Shown: in pieces, positions 53,954 through 62,548 of the stretch
How positions within the stretch are numbered: position 1 is the first letter of the stretch
Layout: each line of letters opens with the position of its first letter
From: Pirellulales bacterium
GTDB lineage: Bacteria > Planctomycetota > Planctomycetia > Pirellulales > PALSA-1355
NCBI GenBank assembly: GCA_022844125.1
Contig: JALHMI010000006.1
Location: 310,001 to 374,000, forward strand
Direction: 5' to 3'
DNA length: 64,000 bases
Position numbers and translations under genes: made by a program
Notes under the pieces: generated by a model
Told to the model about the DNA's origin: nothing
Seen by the model: the letters and a program-made list of their open reading frames with translations, nothing else
The model's database searches: none

Positions 53954-54427
53954 ATGAACGCTCTCCTCGACCAGTACGCAGCCGGTGGGCAGAAACTTCG
54001 TCAAGCTATCGCCGGGCTCTCGCCCGAGCAGCTCAAGGCCTTTCCGGTGCCAGGAACGTGGAGCATTCATCAGATCATCATTCACATGATGGATAGCGAC
54101 CTGATCGGGGCGGATCGGATGAAGCGGGTCGCCGCCGAAGACCGCGAGCCGACGCTCATCGGCTACGACGAAACGGCGTTCGTCCGGGAACTGTCGTACC
54201 ACGAGCTCGACGTGCAGAAGGCATTGGAAGTGTTCGATCTGAACCGGCAGCTCACGGCCGAGGCCTTGCGGCGAGTGCCGGCGGATCGCTGGAGTCGCGT
54301 CGGCCATCACAACGAACATCCGCATCCGATGTCACTTACCGATCTCGTGAGGAACTACATCGAGCACCTGGAGCATCACCTGAAGTTCATCGCCGGAAAG
54401 CGGGCGATGGTGGAAGGGCAGGGATAG
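53954..54427 (+). CDS. DinB/YfiT-family four-helix protein
   Basis: 157 residues from the ATG at 53954; the longer frame adds Cys/Gly-rich sequence unlike the family. Features of the DinB superfamily: LDQYAAGGQKLRQAIAGLSPEQLKAFPVPGTWSIHQIIIHMMDSD, with the first candidate metal-ligand His in the HMMDSD segment, and later GHHNEHPHP and YIEHLEHHLKF with further His. The family binds a divalent metal and includes thiol-dependent transferases (bacillithiol/mycothiol S-transferases) but most members are uncharacterised. Single gene; no thiol biosynthesis gene nearby. Confidence 0.9.
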   Translation: MNALLDQYAAGGQKLRQAIAGLSPEQLKAFPVPGTWSIHQIIIHMMDSDLIGADRMKRVAAEDREPTLIGYDETAFVRELSYHELDVQKALEVFDLNRQLTAEALRRVPADRWSRVGHHNEHPHPMSLTDLVRNYIEHLEHHLKFIAGKRAMVEGQG

Positions 54428-54525
54428 ATTTAGTTGGAATCCTTGGCCCGACGCGCCAGCGAAGGTGCCCAGCGCACGGTCGATCACTCGGCGGATACCC
54501 TCGCTAGCGCATCGGGCTAGGATTG

Positions 54526-54978
54526 CTATTTCTTAGCCACGTGCTGAATCATTTCGCGGCAGGCCTTCTCGCACTTGCGGCATTCCGCGGCGCACTTCTT
54601 CATGTGCTCGTCGTCCGGAAACTTTTCGCAGGCTTTGGCGCACATGGCACAAGCATCTGCACAGGGCTTGCAAATTGTTTCGGAGAACGGTCCGCGGCGG
54701 GCCACGATCTGGGCCGCAGCCACGCAAACGTCGGCGCAGTCCTGGCAGGTGGCCAGCGTCCTGAGGTGGTCTTTCTGACCATCGGCCACCAGCGACGCAC
54801 AGTGCGTGGCGCACGAATTGCATTCCCGCTGGCAATCACTGCAGGCCTTTGCGCAGGCGTCAAAGTGTTCGCTGTGCGCGTCGTGTCCCTCGTGGTGGTC
54901 GGCCCGGCTGGTGCCTTGGAGACCAGTCAGCGCGACGGCAGACAAACCCGTGATGGCAAATTCTCGGCGACTGAACAT
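54526..54978 (-). CDS. Cys-rich four-helix copper-storage-like protein with Tat-type leader
   Basis: 150 residues from the ATG at 54978 (GGGGGAA upstream). An N-terminal twin-Arg leader (SRREFAITGLSAVALTG) is followed by a His-rich segment (HHEGHDAHSEHF) and a helical part with 18 Cys at helix-type spacing, such as CAKACSDCQRECNSCATHC, TCQDCADVC, ICKPCADACAMCAKAC and KCAAECRKCEKAC. This matches the copper storage protein (Csp1-like, DUF326) family, four-helix bundles that hold many Cu(I) ions on thiolates. The Tat leader places it outside the cytoplasm. It lies downstream of the metal exporter gene on the same strand (138 bases), suggesting a joint copper or zinc response. Confidence 0.92.
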   Translation of the reverse strand: MFSRREFAITGLSAVALTGLQGTSRADHHEGHDAHSEHFDACAKACSDCQRECNSCATHCASLVADGQKDHLRTLATCQDCADVCVAAAQIVARRGPFSETICKPCADACAMCAKACEKFPDDEHMKKCAAECRKCEKACREMIQHVAKK

Positions 54979-55116
54979 GCTAGTTCCCCCCTCACGTGCA
55001 AGGTTTCTGGTGCGAAGCGAATGACGCCCCGACGGTGATTGCAAATGGAGTGCCGTTCGGGCCAAAAAAGGCGCTGAAACTCTTGCCGAAGCTTGAAGCA
55101 AGGTGGGCGGGCTAAG

Positions 55117-56049
55117 TCAGAATTTCGTCCGGCACTCGCCTGCCGGATCGATCTGGATCGTGACGTGCTCGATGCTGAAGCGGTCGTGCAACACGCGCTG
55201 CAGGGCGGCGAGCGCCATGCGTGAATCGTGCTCGGTTTCCAGCACCGCGTGGGCTGACAGCGAATCGAGCCCGCTGGTGATGGTCCAGACGTGCAGGTCG
55301 TGTACCTCCGAGACGCCCGGTACTTCGCGCATCGCGGATTCGATCTTTTCGAGATCCAGATGCGAGGGTGTGCCTTCCATCAGGATGGCGATTGCCTGTT
55401 TGACCAGATCCCAGGAAGAATAGATGACGAGAATGCCGATGGCGATCGATGCGGCCGGATCGACCCAGTACCAGCCGAACAGGGCGATGAGCGCGCCGGC
55501 CACGATGGCGGCCACGCTGCCCAGGGCGTCGGTCAGCAGGTGCAGCCAGGCGCCGCGAATGTTGAGGCTCGCGTCCTTTCCGCCATGCAGGATCAGCATC
55601 CCCGCGATGTTCACCAGCAGCCCCCCGGCCGCAATTGAGAGCATCAGGACGCCGGCGACCGGCTCGGGCTCTTGAAAGCGGCGGAACGCTTCAATGAAGA
55701 TCACGACCGAAATGGCGATCAGCGTGGCCCCGTTGGCGAGCGCTGCGAGAATTTCGGCCCGGTAGTAACCGTAGGTGAGCTTGTGGGTGGGTGGTCGCTG
55801 ACTGATCCACGAAGCGAACAAGCTGAGCGCGAGCGCAGCGGCGTCGGAAAACATGTGTCCCGCGTCGGCCAGCAGGGCGAGCGAATCGGACAGGTATCCG
55901 CCGACGATTTCGGCGATCATGTAGATCAAGGTGAGCGCGAGGGCCCAGGCCAACCGCTTGCGTCCGCCCGCGCGACCGTCCTTGACGGCGCCACGGCTAG
56001 GAGCGTCGGCGTGATCGTGACCGTGGTGGTGGTGATGACCCATGTGCAA
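55117..56049 (-). CDS. Cation diffusion facilitator family metal exporter
   Basis: 310 residues as given with TTG start; an ATG lies 6 bases downstream. A His-rich N-terminus (MGHHHHHGHDHADAP) is followed by six membrane segments and a C-terminal cytosolic domain. The family's metal sites are present: HMFSD in TM2 (ALLADAGHMFSDA) and HLLTD in TM5 (AWLHLLTDALGS). The cytosolic domain (GTPSHLDLEKIESAMREVPGVSEVHDLHVWTI) is typical. It exports Zn2+ or related divalent ions against protons; residues resemble the zinc/cadmium CzcD/ZitB type. It is encoded just before the Csp-like gene, so a metal detoxification unit is likely. Confidence 0.95.
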   Translation of the reverse strand: MHMGHHHHHGHDHADAPSRGAVKDGRAGGRKRLAWALALTLIYMIAEIVGGYLSDSLALLADAGHMFSDAAALALSLFASWISQRPPTHKLTYGYYRAEILAALANGATLIAISVVIFIEAFRRFQEPEPVAGVLMLSIAAGGLLVNIAGMLILHGGKDASLNIRGAWLHLLTDALGSVAAIVAGALIALFGWYWVDPAASIAIGILVIYSSWDLVKQAIAILMEGTPSHLDLEKIESAMREVPGVSEVHDLHVWTITSGLDSLSAHAVLETEHDSRMALAALQRVLHDRFSIEHVTIQIDPAGECRTKF

Positions 56050-56097
56050 AGTGTACGCTCCGCCTTCGCGGCCGGCAGCCGATTTTGCACTGGGAAA

Positions 56098-57156
56098 TTA
56101 CCGGAGAAACTTCGTGGTATAGGCCCCGCGGACATCGGCCTTCTCGGCCTTCATCTGCTTCGAGGCGATGAGCTGGTCGGCCAGCTTTTGCCAGCGAGCG
56201 CGGGACATGGTGCCCAGGCCCTCGGCTTCGGCCGTCTGGTCGTAGACCAATGGTTCGAGGGTTCGGGCGCCATAGGCCAGGATGTCGAGGTCCATCTGCG
56301 GATTGGCCGCATGGATGGCTTCGTTGGCCTTCTCCGGCGAGTTCACGTACTTTTCCCAGCCGCGGATCGATGCCTTCACCATCTTCTCGACGATCTCGGG
56401 CTGATCGCGAATCTTCTCGTCATTGGTGAACAGCGTGCTGGTGTAGGGATTGAAGCCGATCTCGGAAAGCATCAACACGCGTGGATCGCCGCCGGCCTTG
56501 CGGGCGACGAACGGCTCGCTGAACACGTAGGCCTGCTGGGCATAGTTCTTGTTCAACAGGAAGTGGGTGACGTTGCCCGAGTAGGGCACGATCTTTACGT
56601 TGTCGAGCTTCAGTTCGTGCCGCAGGTACTGCGTGAAGGCGTTCGAGCTGGAAACGGCCAGCGTCACGTTCTTCAGATCGCGGAGGCCGCGGATGCCTGT
56701 GCTTTCGTGCACCAGGATGCAGCGGGGGCTGATTTGCAGCGGCGCCATCACGGCGACGATCGGCGCTTGCTGGGCGCGGCCGAACAGAATGTTGTCGGCG
56801 TTCACGACGCCAAAGTCGACCATCCCGCGGGCAACCTGCTGCACGACGGGTGAATCGGGTCCGCCGGGCAGAATCTTTACGTCGAGCCCGGCCTCTTTGT
56901 AGTAGCCATGCGCGAGCGCGGCGTAATAGCCACCGTGCTCGGCCTCGGGAAACCAGTTGAGTTGGAGCGTGAGGGGAATCAGATCTTCGTCGGCCATTGT
57001 ATTTGCCGGAGCAGGGGATTGCTGCGGCTCGCGAGCCGGCTGGGCAGTGGCCACGGGACGGGCACTCGAGTTGTTGCCGCAGCCGTGCAGCAAGAGGGTG
57101 AGTGCGAGGAGAAGAAACCCTGGCAGAAACCCGGCAAATGCGGTCCGTCGATTCAT
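56098..57156 (-). CDS. NMT1/THI5-like ABC transporter substrate-binding lipoprotein
   Basis: 352 residues with AGGAG before the ATG. The N-terminus has a lipobox (LLLHGC, Cys near residue 26) and a Pro/Ala linker. The mature protein matches the SsuA/ThiY/NMT1 fold: LQLNWFPEAEHGGYYAALAHGYYKEAGLDVKI, then DFGVVNADNILFGRAQQAPIVAVMAPLQ, and a later AFTQYLRHELKLDNVKIVPY. It delivers a pyrimidine/thiamine precursor, sulfonate or similar compound to the permease and ATPase encoded upstream on the same transcript. Ligand undetermined. Confidence 0.92.
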   Translation of the reverse strand: MNRRTAFAGFLPGFLLLALTLLLHGCGNNSSARPVATAQPAREPQQSPAPANTMADEDLIPLTLQLNWFPEAEHGGYYAALAHGYYKEAGLDVKILPGGPDSPVVQQVARGMVDFGVVNADNILFGRAQQAPIVAVMAPLQISPRCILVHESTGIRGLRDLKNVTLAVSSSNAFTQYLRHELKLDNVKIVPYSGNVTHFLLNKNYAQQAYVFSEPFVARKAGGDPRVLMLSEIGFNPYTSTLFTNDEKIRDQPEIVEKMVKASIRGWEKYVNSPEKANEAIHAANPQMDLDILAYGARTLEPLVYDQTAEAEGLGTMSRARWQKLADQLIASKQMKAEKADVRGAYTTKFLR

Positions 57157-57176
57157 GGCAAAACTCCTTTTACCTG

Positions 57177-57980
57177 CTAACGAGTAGTCGAGTCGCGCCC
57201 GGCGGCGACGTGCCAGCGTGCCAAGATGGTGGAGCCCAGCACGCTGACAGTAGCAAATATCGCAATTGAAAGCAGCGTCGATCCGAGGACGCCGGCAAAA
57301 ACATAGGAAGTGTCCAGGGCCGCGTTGGCCCGGGTGATGAGCGTTCCCAGGCCGATATGTTCCCCCTGAAAGCCGGCGTAGATCTCGCCCACGATGGCCC
57401 CGATCACCGCCAGACCGCAGGAGATCTTGGCCCCCGTCACAATGTAGGGGACTGCGTTCGGCAGCCGCAGTTTGAGCAGCTCCTGCAGCCGGGTGGCGTT
57501 ATGCACCGCGAACAGTTCGACCAGGTTCGGGTCGATCTGAGTCAGCCCGCTTGTGGCGGCCGTGATGATCGGAAACAGGCTCAAAATGAAGGATACCGCC
57601 ACCACGCCTTGAAATCCGTAGCCGAACCACAGGATCAGCAGCGGAGCAACCGCCACGATTGGCACGGTTTGCAGGAAGATGGCATAGGGGTAAATGCTGC
57701 GTTGAACCCACTTGAACTGCGAAAATACGAGGCCCAGCAGCGTGCCGCAGACCAGGCTCAGGCCGAAACCAGTGAGGGCCGCGGCGCCGGTCAGCGGGAT
57801 CGCCCAGCCGAGATCCGCAGCGTGCTCCTGGGATGCGGCCCACACGTCCCGCGGGCTGGGTACCAGATAGGGAGGTAGCTGCCAGACGACGATTGCTAGC
57901 TGCCAGCCCAGGACAATCAAAATCAGGAACACCGCCGGTGGTAGCACCGCGCGGGCAGCCGCACGCACCGCTTCGCTCAT
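57177..57980 (-). CDS. ABC transporter permease of the SsuC/ThiX type
   Basis: 267 residues from the ATG at 57980; the longer frame overlaps the ATPase gene and is a shadow. About six membrane helices; the binding-protein-dependent transport signature lies in ELFAVHNATRLQELLKLRLPNAVPYIVTG with the EAA-like loop. Its ATG overlaps the TGA of the ATPase gene by 4 bases and its stop lies 20 bases before the lipoprotein gene. It forms the membrane channel of the NMT1-type importer. Confidence 0.94.
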   Translation of the reverse strand: MSEAVRAAARAVLPPAVFLILIVLGWQLAIVVWQLPPYLVPSPRDVWAASQEHAADLGWAIPLTGAAALTGFGLSLVCGTLLGLVFSQFKWVQRSIYPYAIFLQTVPIVAVAPLLILWFGYGFQGVVAVSFILSLFPIITAATSGLTQIDPNLVELFAVHNATRLQELLKLRLPNAVPYIVTGAKISCGLAVIGAIVGEIYAGFQGEHIGLGTLITRANAALDTSYVFAGVLGSTLLSIAIFATVSVLGSTILARWHVAAGRDSTTR

Positions 57981-58750
57981 CGACTCCCCCGCTCGAGCAA
58001 GGACATGACTTCTCCGCACAGCCTGGCGAAATCCGGCCGCGACCGCAGTTCCATCGTGCGAGGAAACTCGAAAGGGACCTGAACGTCGGCAATGATCCGA
58101 CCCGGCCGCGCGCACATCACGATGACTCGCTGGCTGAGGAACACTGCCTCGGCAATATTGTGGGTCACGAAAACTCCGGTCCAGCGCCGCTGCTCCCAAA
58201 GCCGGCTCAGTTCAGTATTCAGCTTCTGGCGGGTAATGTCGTCGAGCGCGGCGAAGGGCTCGTCGAGCAGCAGCAGCTCCGGCTGCACGACCAGCGCGCG
58301 GGCCAGCGAAGCCCGCATCCGCATGCCGCCGGAAAGCTGGCTGGGAAAACGGCGGGCGAAGTCGGAGAGGCCGACGAGTTCCAGGGCGCTGCGGGCGGCC
58401 TCGATCCGCGCGGAGCGCGCGCCGCCAGCGAGTTCCAGCGGCAGGGCGACGTTGTCTTCGACGCGTCGCCAGGGGAGCAGCGTGGGATCCTGGAACACGA
58501 ACGCCAGGCGAACCGCGCTGCGGCGTGCCCGGCTGGCTGGTTCTCCGGCGACGAGCAGTTTTCCAGCAGTCGGCGCGGTGAGTCCTGCCACGAGCCTGAG
58601 AATCGAGCTTTTGCCGCAGCCCGAGGGTCCGACCAGCGATACGAATTGCCCAGGCGGCAACTCCAGCGAGATATTTTCAAGGGCGCGAACGCCCCCGCGG
58701 TAAACGAGCGAAATGCTTTGCGCGGAAAGTAAAGCATGGCTGGCAATCAA
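57977..58750 (-). CDS. ABC transporter ATP-binding protein of the SsuB/ThiZ type
   Basis: 257 residues. I chose TTG at 58750 because GGAG lies 8 bases before it; the longer frame starts with GTG at 58813 and no ribosome-binding site. Walker A is LVGPSGCGKSS, the signature is LSGGMRMRASLARAL, Walker B is LLLLDEPFAALD, with a downstream switch His in FVTHNIAEAVFL. It energises the permease encoded next. The operon lacks thiamine biosynthesis genes and I saw no TPP riboswitch upstream. Confidence 0.94.
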   Translation of the reverse strand: MIASHALLSAQSISLVYRGGVRALENISLELPPGQFVSLVGPSGCGKSSILRLVAGLTAPTAGKLLVAGEPASRARRSAVRLAFVFQDPTLLPWRRVEDNVALPLELAGGARSARIEAARSALELVGLSDFARRFPSQLSGGMRMRASLARALVVQPELLLLDEPFAALDDITRQKLNTELSRLWEQRRWTGVFVTHNIAEAVFLSQRVIVMCARPGRIIADVQVPFEFPRTMELRSRPDFARLCGEVMSLLERGSR

Positions 58751-58949
58751 GTTAGCTGCTCCGGAATGGCGGCGCCGGGCGCCTCGCGGGGCCGCAGTAT
58801 ACGGAACCGACACAGAAAAGGCGACGACAGTTCGGAACGCTCGGGTGGGGCGGACTCCCCGAGCAAAAGCGGCCTCCTAAGGCCCGCAGATTTGTGCTCC
58901 GCGATCCGCAGGAGGTATTATTCAGGCAGGGTGCGCCTGTCTCACTTGC

Positions 58950-58965
58950 TGCGCGATTTCGCGCA
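58950..58965. promoter_or_regulatory. Inverted repeat overlapping the leader of the TPR lipoprotein gene
   Basis: TGCGCGA-TT-TCGCGCA, a perfect 7-bp dyad, 11 bases before the ATG at 58977 and immediately 5' of the AAGGG ribosome-binding site. It could fold in mRNA and limit translation, or serve as an operator for the divergent ABC operon. Confidence 0.45.
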
Positions 58966-58976
58966 AGGGCTCTATC

Positions 58977-60092
58977 ATGGCACGGTTGGCCGCGTTGGCG
59001 TTGGTTCTGATCGTGCTAGCTTGCGGGTGCAGCCAGCCCGAGGCGCCAACCGATCCTACTTCTGCAGCGCTCGACCAGTTGCGCACGCACAATTACGACG
59101 AGGCGATCCGATCGGCCACCGCGGCGATTCAGCAGTCGCCCAGCAGCGCCGCTGCTTACTTGTATCGCGGTCGCGCTTACTACTACCGCGCCGCCATGGG
59201 CGATGCTCACCGTGCGATCGAGGATCTCGGGGCGGCGATTCGGCTCGCTCCCGAATCGTCCGAAGGCTACTACTATCGCGCGCTGGTCTATCGCGAACTC
59301 GGTCAGACTGATTTGGCGGAGAAAGACGACGTTCGAGCACGCGAACTCGATCACACCGTGCAAGGGATCTTCGACCAGTTGCCTGACAAATCGAACGTGC
59401 TGACCAAGCTGAAACCGATCAGTCCCGAGGATCTCAAATCGAAATCCGGTTCCCAGAAGACCTCTGCCGAGATGTTAAGGGAGAGCGCGGCTGCCGGGGC
59501 GAAAAGTAAATCGCCGGCTGCTTCCACGGACGCACTCGGCGAAACTTTTTCCGGAGGTCTGGAAGGCGAAATTCCCGCTCCGGTAGAGAGTGAGCTGAAC
59601 AAGCAATACCGCGCGCTCCTGGGACAGGGTGCCCCCGGGGAAGGAACTTCCGGATCCGCCGGTGGTTCGACGAAGGACGCGTTTGGCCGTCCGGTGGATC
59701 GCGCAGCCTCTGGCGGGCAGCCTGATTCGCAAACCTATAGCGCGCCGCCGCTCCCAGCGAACGAGAAGGCAGCGGAACCTTCAGCCCGCGGCACCGGAAA
59801 TTGGAGTCGCACGCGGGTTTCTCCGATGCAGTCCCCCTTCGCACAGCGAGCGCCAGTTTCCAACTCGACTTCCAACGCGACGCCGGGCATGCTGCCGACC
59901 ACGCAGTCGCCATTCCCGCAAACTTCGCGCCCCACCGGGTACGTCCCGCCTGTTAGTCCGTTCGGGGCGCCTGGCGGCCAGGCCTCGGGCGCAACGGGCC
60001 TGAGCCGACCATTCAGCGCACCCCGAGCGACCACCGTGCGACCACAGAACAATGTGGTTCGTCCGCCGTTTCCCCGCGACTACAACCCCTAA
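58977..60092 (+). CDS. TPR-repeat lipoprotein with disordered C-terminal half
   Basis: 371 residues. The leader ends in a lipobox LACGC (Cys near residue 16-18). Residues ~25-135 form tetratricopeptide repeats (NYDEAIRSATAAIQQSPSSAAAYLYRGRAYYYRAAMGDAHRAI, then APESSEGYYYRALVYRELGQTDLAEKD). After ~145 the protein is Ser/Pro/Gly/Ala-rich and lacks predicted structure (PPVSPFGAPGGQASG). It is probably an outer- or inner-membrane-anchored scaffold with no known partner. AAGGG precedes the ATG. Confidence 0.88.
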   Translation: MARLAALALVLIVLACGCSQPEAPTDPTSAALDQLRTHNYDEAIRSATAAIQQSPSSAAAYLYRGRAYYYRAAMGDAHRAIEDLGAAIRLAPESSEGYYYRALVYRELGQTDLAEKDDVRARELDHTVQGIFDQLPDKSNVLTKLKPISPEDLKSKSGSQKTSAEMLRESAAAGAKSKSPAASTDALGETFSGGLEGEIPAPVESELNKQYRALLGQGAPGEGTSGSAGGSTKDAFGRPVDRAASGGQPDSQTYSAPPLPANEKAAEPSARGTGNWSRTRVSPMQSPFAQRAPVSNSTSNATPGMLPTTQSPFPQTSRPTGYVPPVSPFGAPGGQASGATGLSRPFSAPRATTVRPQNNVVRPPFPRDYNP

Positions 60093-60135
60093 AGGTTCTG
60101 CATCTCGCAATGTTTCGGGAAACTCCGCGCGGCAT

Positions 60136-61251
60136 TTATGCCTGGTCGAACACCAACTCCACCAGGGCGGCACGGTGATATGCCGAGTCGCCCGTCAGAA
60201 TCTCAAGAGCCTTCGAGCGCTTGTAAAACAACTGCAAGTCGTGCTCCCAGGTGAAGCCGATGCCGCCATGCACCTGAACGCCGCGGTTGGCAACTTCGCG
60301 TGAAGCGTCGGAAGTGTAGGCCTTGGCAATGCCGACCGCGCGACGGGCATCGGCCGGATCGGCGTCGATGGCCCAGGCGGCATAGTATACCGCCGAGCGA
60401 ACGCTCTCGGTCCACAGCACCATATCGGCGAGCATGCTTTGGACGGCCTGGAAGGTGCCGATCGTTTTGCCGAACTGCTGCCGGGTCTTGGCATATTCGG
60501 CCGAAGTCTCGAGGATCCATTGCATGCCGCCCAGCATTTCGGCGCAAGCACAGAGGGCCACCACGTCGAGCGACTTCGACAGAGCTTCTTCGGCCTGTTT
60601 GCGATCCGCGAGCACATCGTCCGGATCGATCTGCACGTTGTCGAACGAGATATCCGCGAGCTTGCGCGTGGCGTCCAGAGCCGCGGTGGGTTCGATCTTC
60701 ACACCGGTGGCGCTTGCGGGCACGGCAACGAGCACGAGACCCTTCGGCGAACGAGCGGCGACGACGAGCACATCCGCCGTGATTGCGTCCAGCACGAATG
60801 ACTTCTTGCCCGAAAGCGTGTAAGTTCCTTCGACCGGCGTGGCTTGCAACTGAATGTCGGCGAGATCCCAGCCTCCTTCCGGTTCGAGCAGGGCGACGGC
60901 GCCTTTGAGCTCTCCAGTCGTCAGCTTCTGCAGCGTGGCGGCGTGGGGATTCGTGGCCGCCAGCAAGGTCGCCGCCCAGACGGTGCCCAGGAAGGGACCG
61001 GGGAAGCAGGCCCGGCCCATCTCCTCGGAGATCACCGCAAGTTCGACCGTTCCCAGACCGATTCCGCCGGTCTGTTCGGGCAGGTGAATGCCGAGCCAAC
61101 CCTGATCGGCCACGGCCGACCACAACTCGGGGTTGAATGCGGTATCGGTGGCCATCAGTTCGCGCACACGCTTGGGCGGGCACTGGCGAGCGAACAGATC
61201 GCGAGCGCTCTGCTGCAGCAGCCGTTGCGGCTTGGAGTGATCGAATTCCAT
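60136..61251 (-). CDS. Acyl-CoA dehydrogenase, alpha/beta-type subunit
   Basis: 371 residues. N-terminal helices (LLQQSARDLFARQCPPKRVRELMAT), LGIHLPEQTGGIGLGTVELAVISEEMGRA, a middle beta domain and a C-terminal QVHGGIGFTWEHDLQLFYKRSKALEIL. The C-terminus has the HGGIGFTWEHDL segment with the catalytic-region Glu. It lies 66 bases after the second dehydrogenase gene on the same strand. Together they resemble the paired FadE proteins that form heterotetramers in other bacteria, which is an inference. Substrate unknown. Confidence 0.92.
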   Translation of the reverse strand: MEFDHSKPQRLLQQSARDLFARQCPPKRVRELMATDTAFNPELWSAVADQGWLGIHLPEQTGGIGLGTVELAVISEEMGRACFPGPFLGTVWAATLLAATNPHAATLQKLTTGELKGAVALLEPEGGWDLADIQLQATPVEGTYTLSGKKSFVLDAITADVLVVAARSPKGLVLVAVPASATGVKIEPTAALDATRKLADISFDNVQIDPDDVLADRKQAEEALSKSLDVVALCACAEMLGGMQWILETSAEYAKTRQQFGKTIGTFQAVQSMLADMVLWTESVRSAVYYAAWAIDADPADARRAVGIAKAYTSDASREVANRGVQVHGGIGFTWEHDLQLFYKRSKALEILTGDSAYHRAALVELVFDQA

Positions 61252-61317
61252 CGGGCGATTCCTTATACGTCTGGCTTGATTGATTTGTGTGTGATTCGCT
61301 AGCTGGTCCGCGGCCGG

Positions 61318-62487
61318 TTAGTAGCTCCGCGGCAAACCGAGCACGCGCTGGGCAATGATGTTTCGCTGGACTTCGCTCGTGCCGGCTTCGATCGTGTTGC
61401 CGCGCGAGCGGAGGTAGTTGTAAACCCAACGGCCGCCGTCGTAGTCGGTGAGCTGGGCATAGGGCCCCAGCACTTCCATCGCGATCTGGGCCATCCGCTG
61501 ATTGAGCTCACTCCAGTACAGCTTCTGAATCGAACCCTCGGGACCGGGCGCGCCCGTCTTGTTGAGCATGCTCAGCGAGCGGGTCGTGTTCAGGCGGAAC
61601 ACTTCCAGGTCGACGTACGCCTGCGCGAGCCGCTGGCGAATCACGGGGTCCTCGATCACCGGGCGGCCACCACGCTTGAGCCTCTTGGCCTGGTCGACCA
61701 TCGCGTCCAGGTTGCGCTTGAAGATCACGTACAGTCCCGTGCCCAGGTTGGCTCGTTCGTTGGCCAGAGCCGTGATCGCCACGTTCCAACCTTCGTTCAC
61801 CTTGCCGATGACCGCGCTCACCGGCACGCGCAGGTTGGTGAAGAACATCTCGTTGAACATCGAGTCGCCAGACATCATTTTCAGCGGCGAAACTTCGATT
61901 CCCGGTGTCTTCATATCGACGAGCAGGGCCGTGATGCCCTTGTGCTTGGCCGCCGCGGGATCGGTTCGCACGATGAGCAGACACTGCTGCGCGATGTGGG
62001 CGTAGCTGGTCCAGATCTTCTGGCCATTGATCACGAAGTGATCGCCGTCGAGCACGGCTTTCGTTTCCAGGGAGGCGACATCGCTGCCGGCGTTCGGCTC
62101 GGAAAAGCCCTGGCACCAGATGTCTTCGCCCGAGAGGATGCGCGGCAGGTACTTCTTCTTCTGCTCCTCGGTGCCGACGGCGATGATCGTGGGGCCGACG
62201 AGCCCCTGGCCGATCGTGCCCATCCGCTCGGGGGCGTCGGCCAGCGCCATCTCTTCCTGGAAGATCGCCTGCTCGATGAACGACGAGCCGCGGCCGCCAT
62301 ACTCCTTGGGCCAGGAGACGCCGGCCCAGCCGCCCTTGTAGAGCGCCATCTGCCAGTCGGAGAGATATTGGTAGTACTCTTTGGCGTTGTCGGCTGACTT
62401 GACCATCTTCTTGGGCAAGTTGGCCTTCAGCCAGGCTCGCAGCTCATCGCGAAACTTCAATTCGCTGTCGGTAAGTCCCAGGTCCAT
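61318..62487 (-). CDS. Acyl-CoA dehydrogenase
   Basis: 389 residues, AAAGG before the ATG. N-terminal FRDELRAWLKANLPKKM, the FAD-binding WCQGFSEPNAGSDVASLETKAV and KIWTSYAHIAQQCLLIVRTD, and the C-terminal GNTIEAGTSEVQRNIIAQRVLGLPRSY, all typical. Its C-terminal TIEAGTSEVQRN lacks the HGGxG segment seen in the next dehydrogenase, fitting a pair with divided roles. It would oxidise acyl-CoA with electrons passing to ETF. It is 61 bases after the Fe-S oxidoreductase gene. Confidence 0.94.
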   Translation of the reverse strand: MDLGLTDSELKFRDELRAWLKANLPKKMVKSADNAKEYYQYLSDWQMALYKGGWAGVSWPKEYGGRGSSFIEQAIFQEEMALADAPERMGTIGQGLVGPTIIAVGTEEQKKKYLPRILSGEDIWCQGFSEPNAGSDVASLETKAVLDGDHFVINGQKIWTSYAHIAQQCLLIVRTDPAAAKHKGITALLVDMKTPGIEVSPLKMMSGDSMFNEMFFTNLRVPVSAVIGKVNEGWNVAITALANERANLGTGLYVIFKRNLDAMVDQAKRLKRGGRPVIEDPVIRQRLAQAYVDLEVFRLNTTRSLSMLNKTGAPGPEGSIQKLYWSELNQRMAQIAMEVLGPYAQLTDYDGGRWVYNYLRSRGNTIEAGTSEVQRNIIAQRVLGLPRSY

Positions 62488-62548
62488 GGCGTGCCTTTCT
62501 AATGTGTTTAGACGCGCTTGATTTTCGTTCCGTGTTGCGGGCGGCGTA

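Noticed and set aside
58751-58976. TPP riboswitch upstream of the NMT1-type ABC operon
   Set aside because: I looked for the conserved CTGAGA and ACCTGATCTGGATAATGCC-like elements and did not see them.
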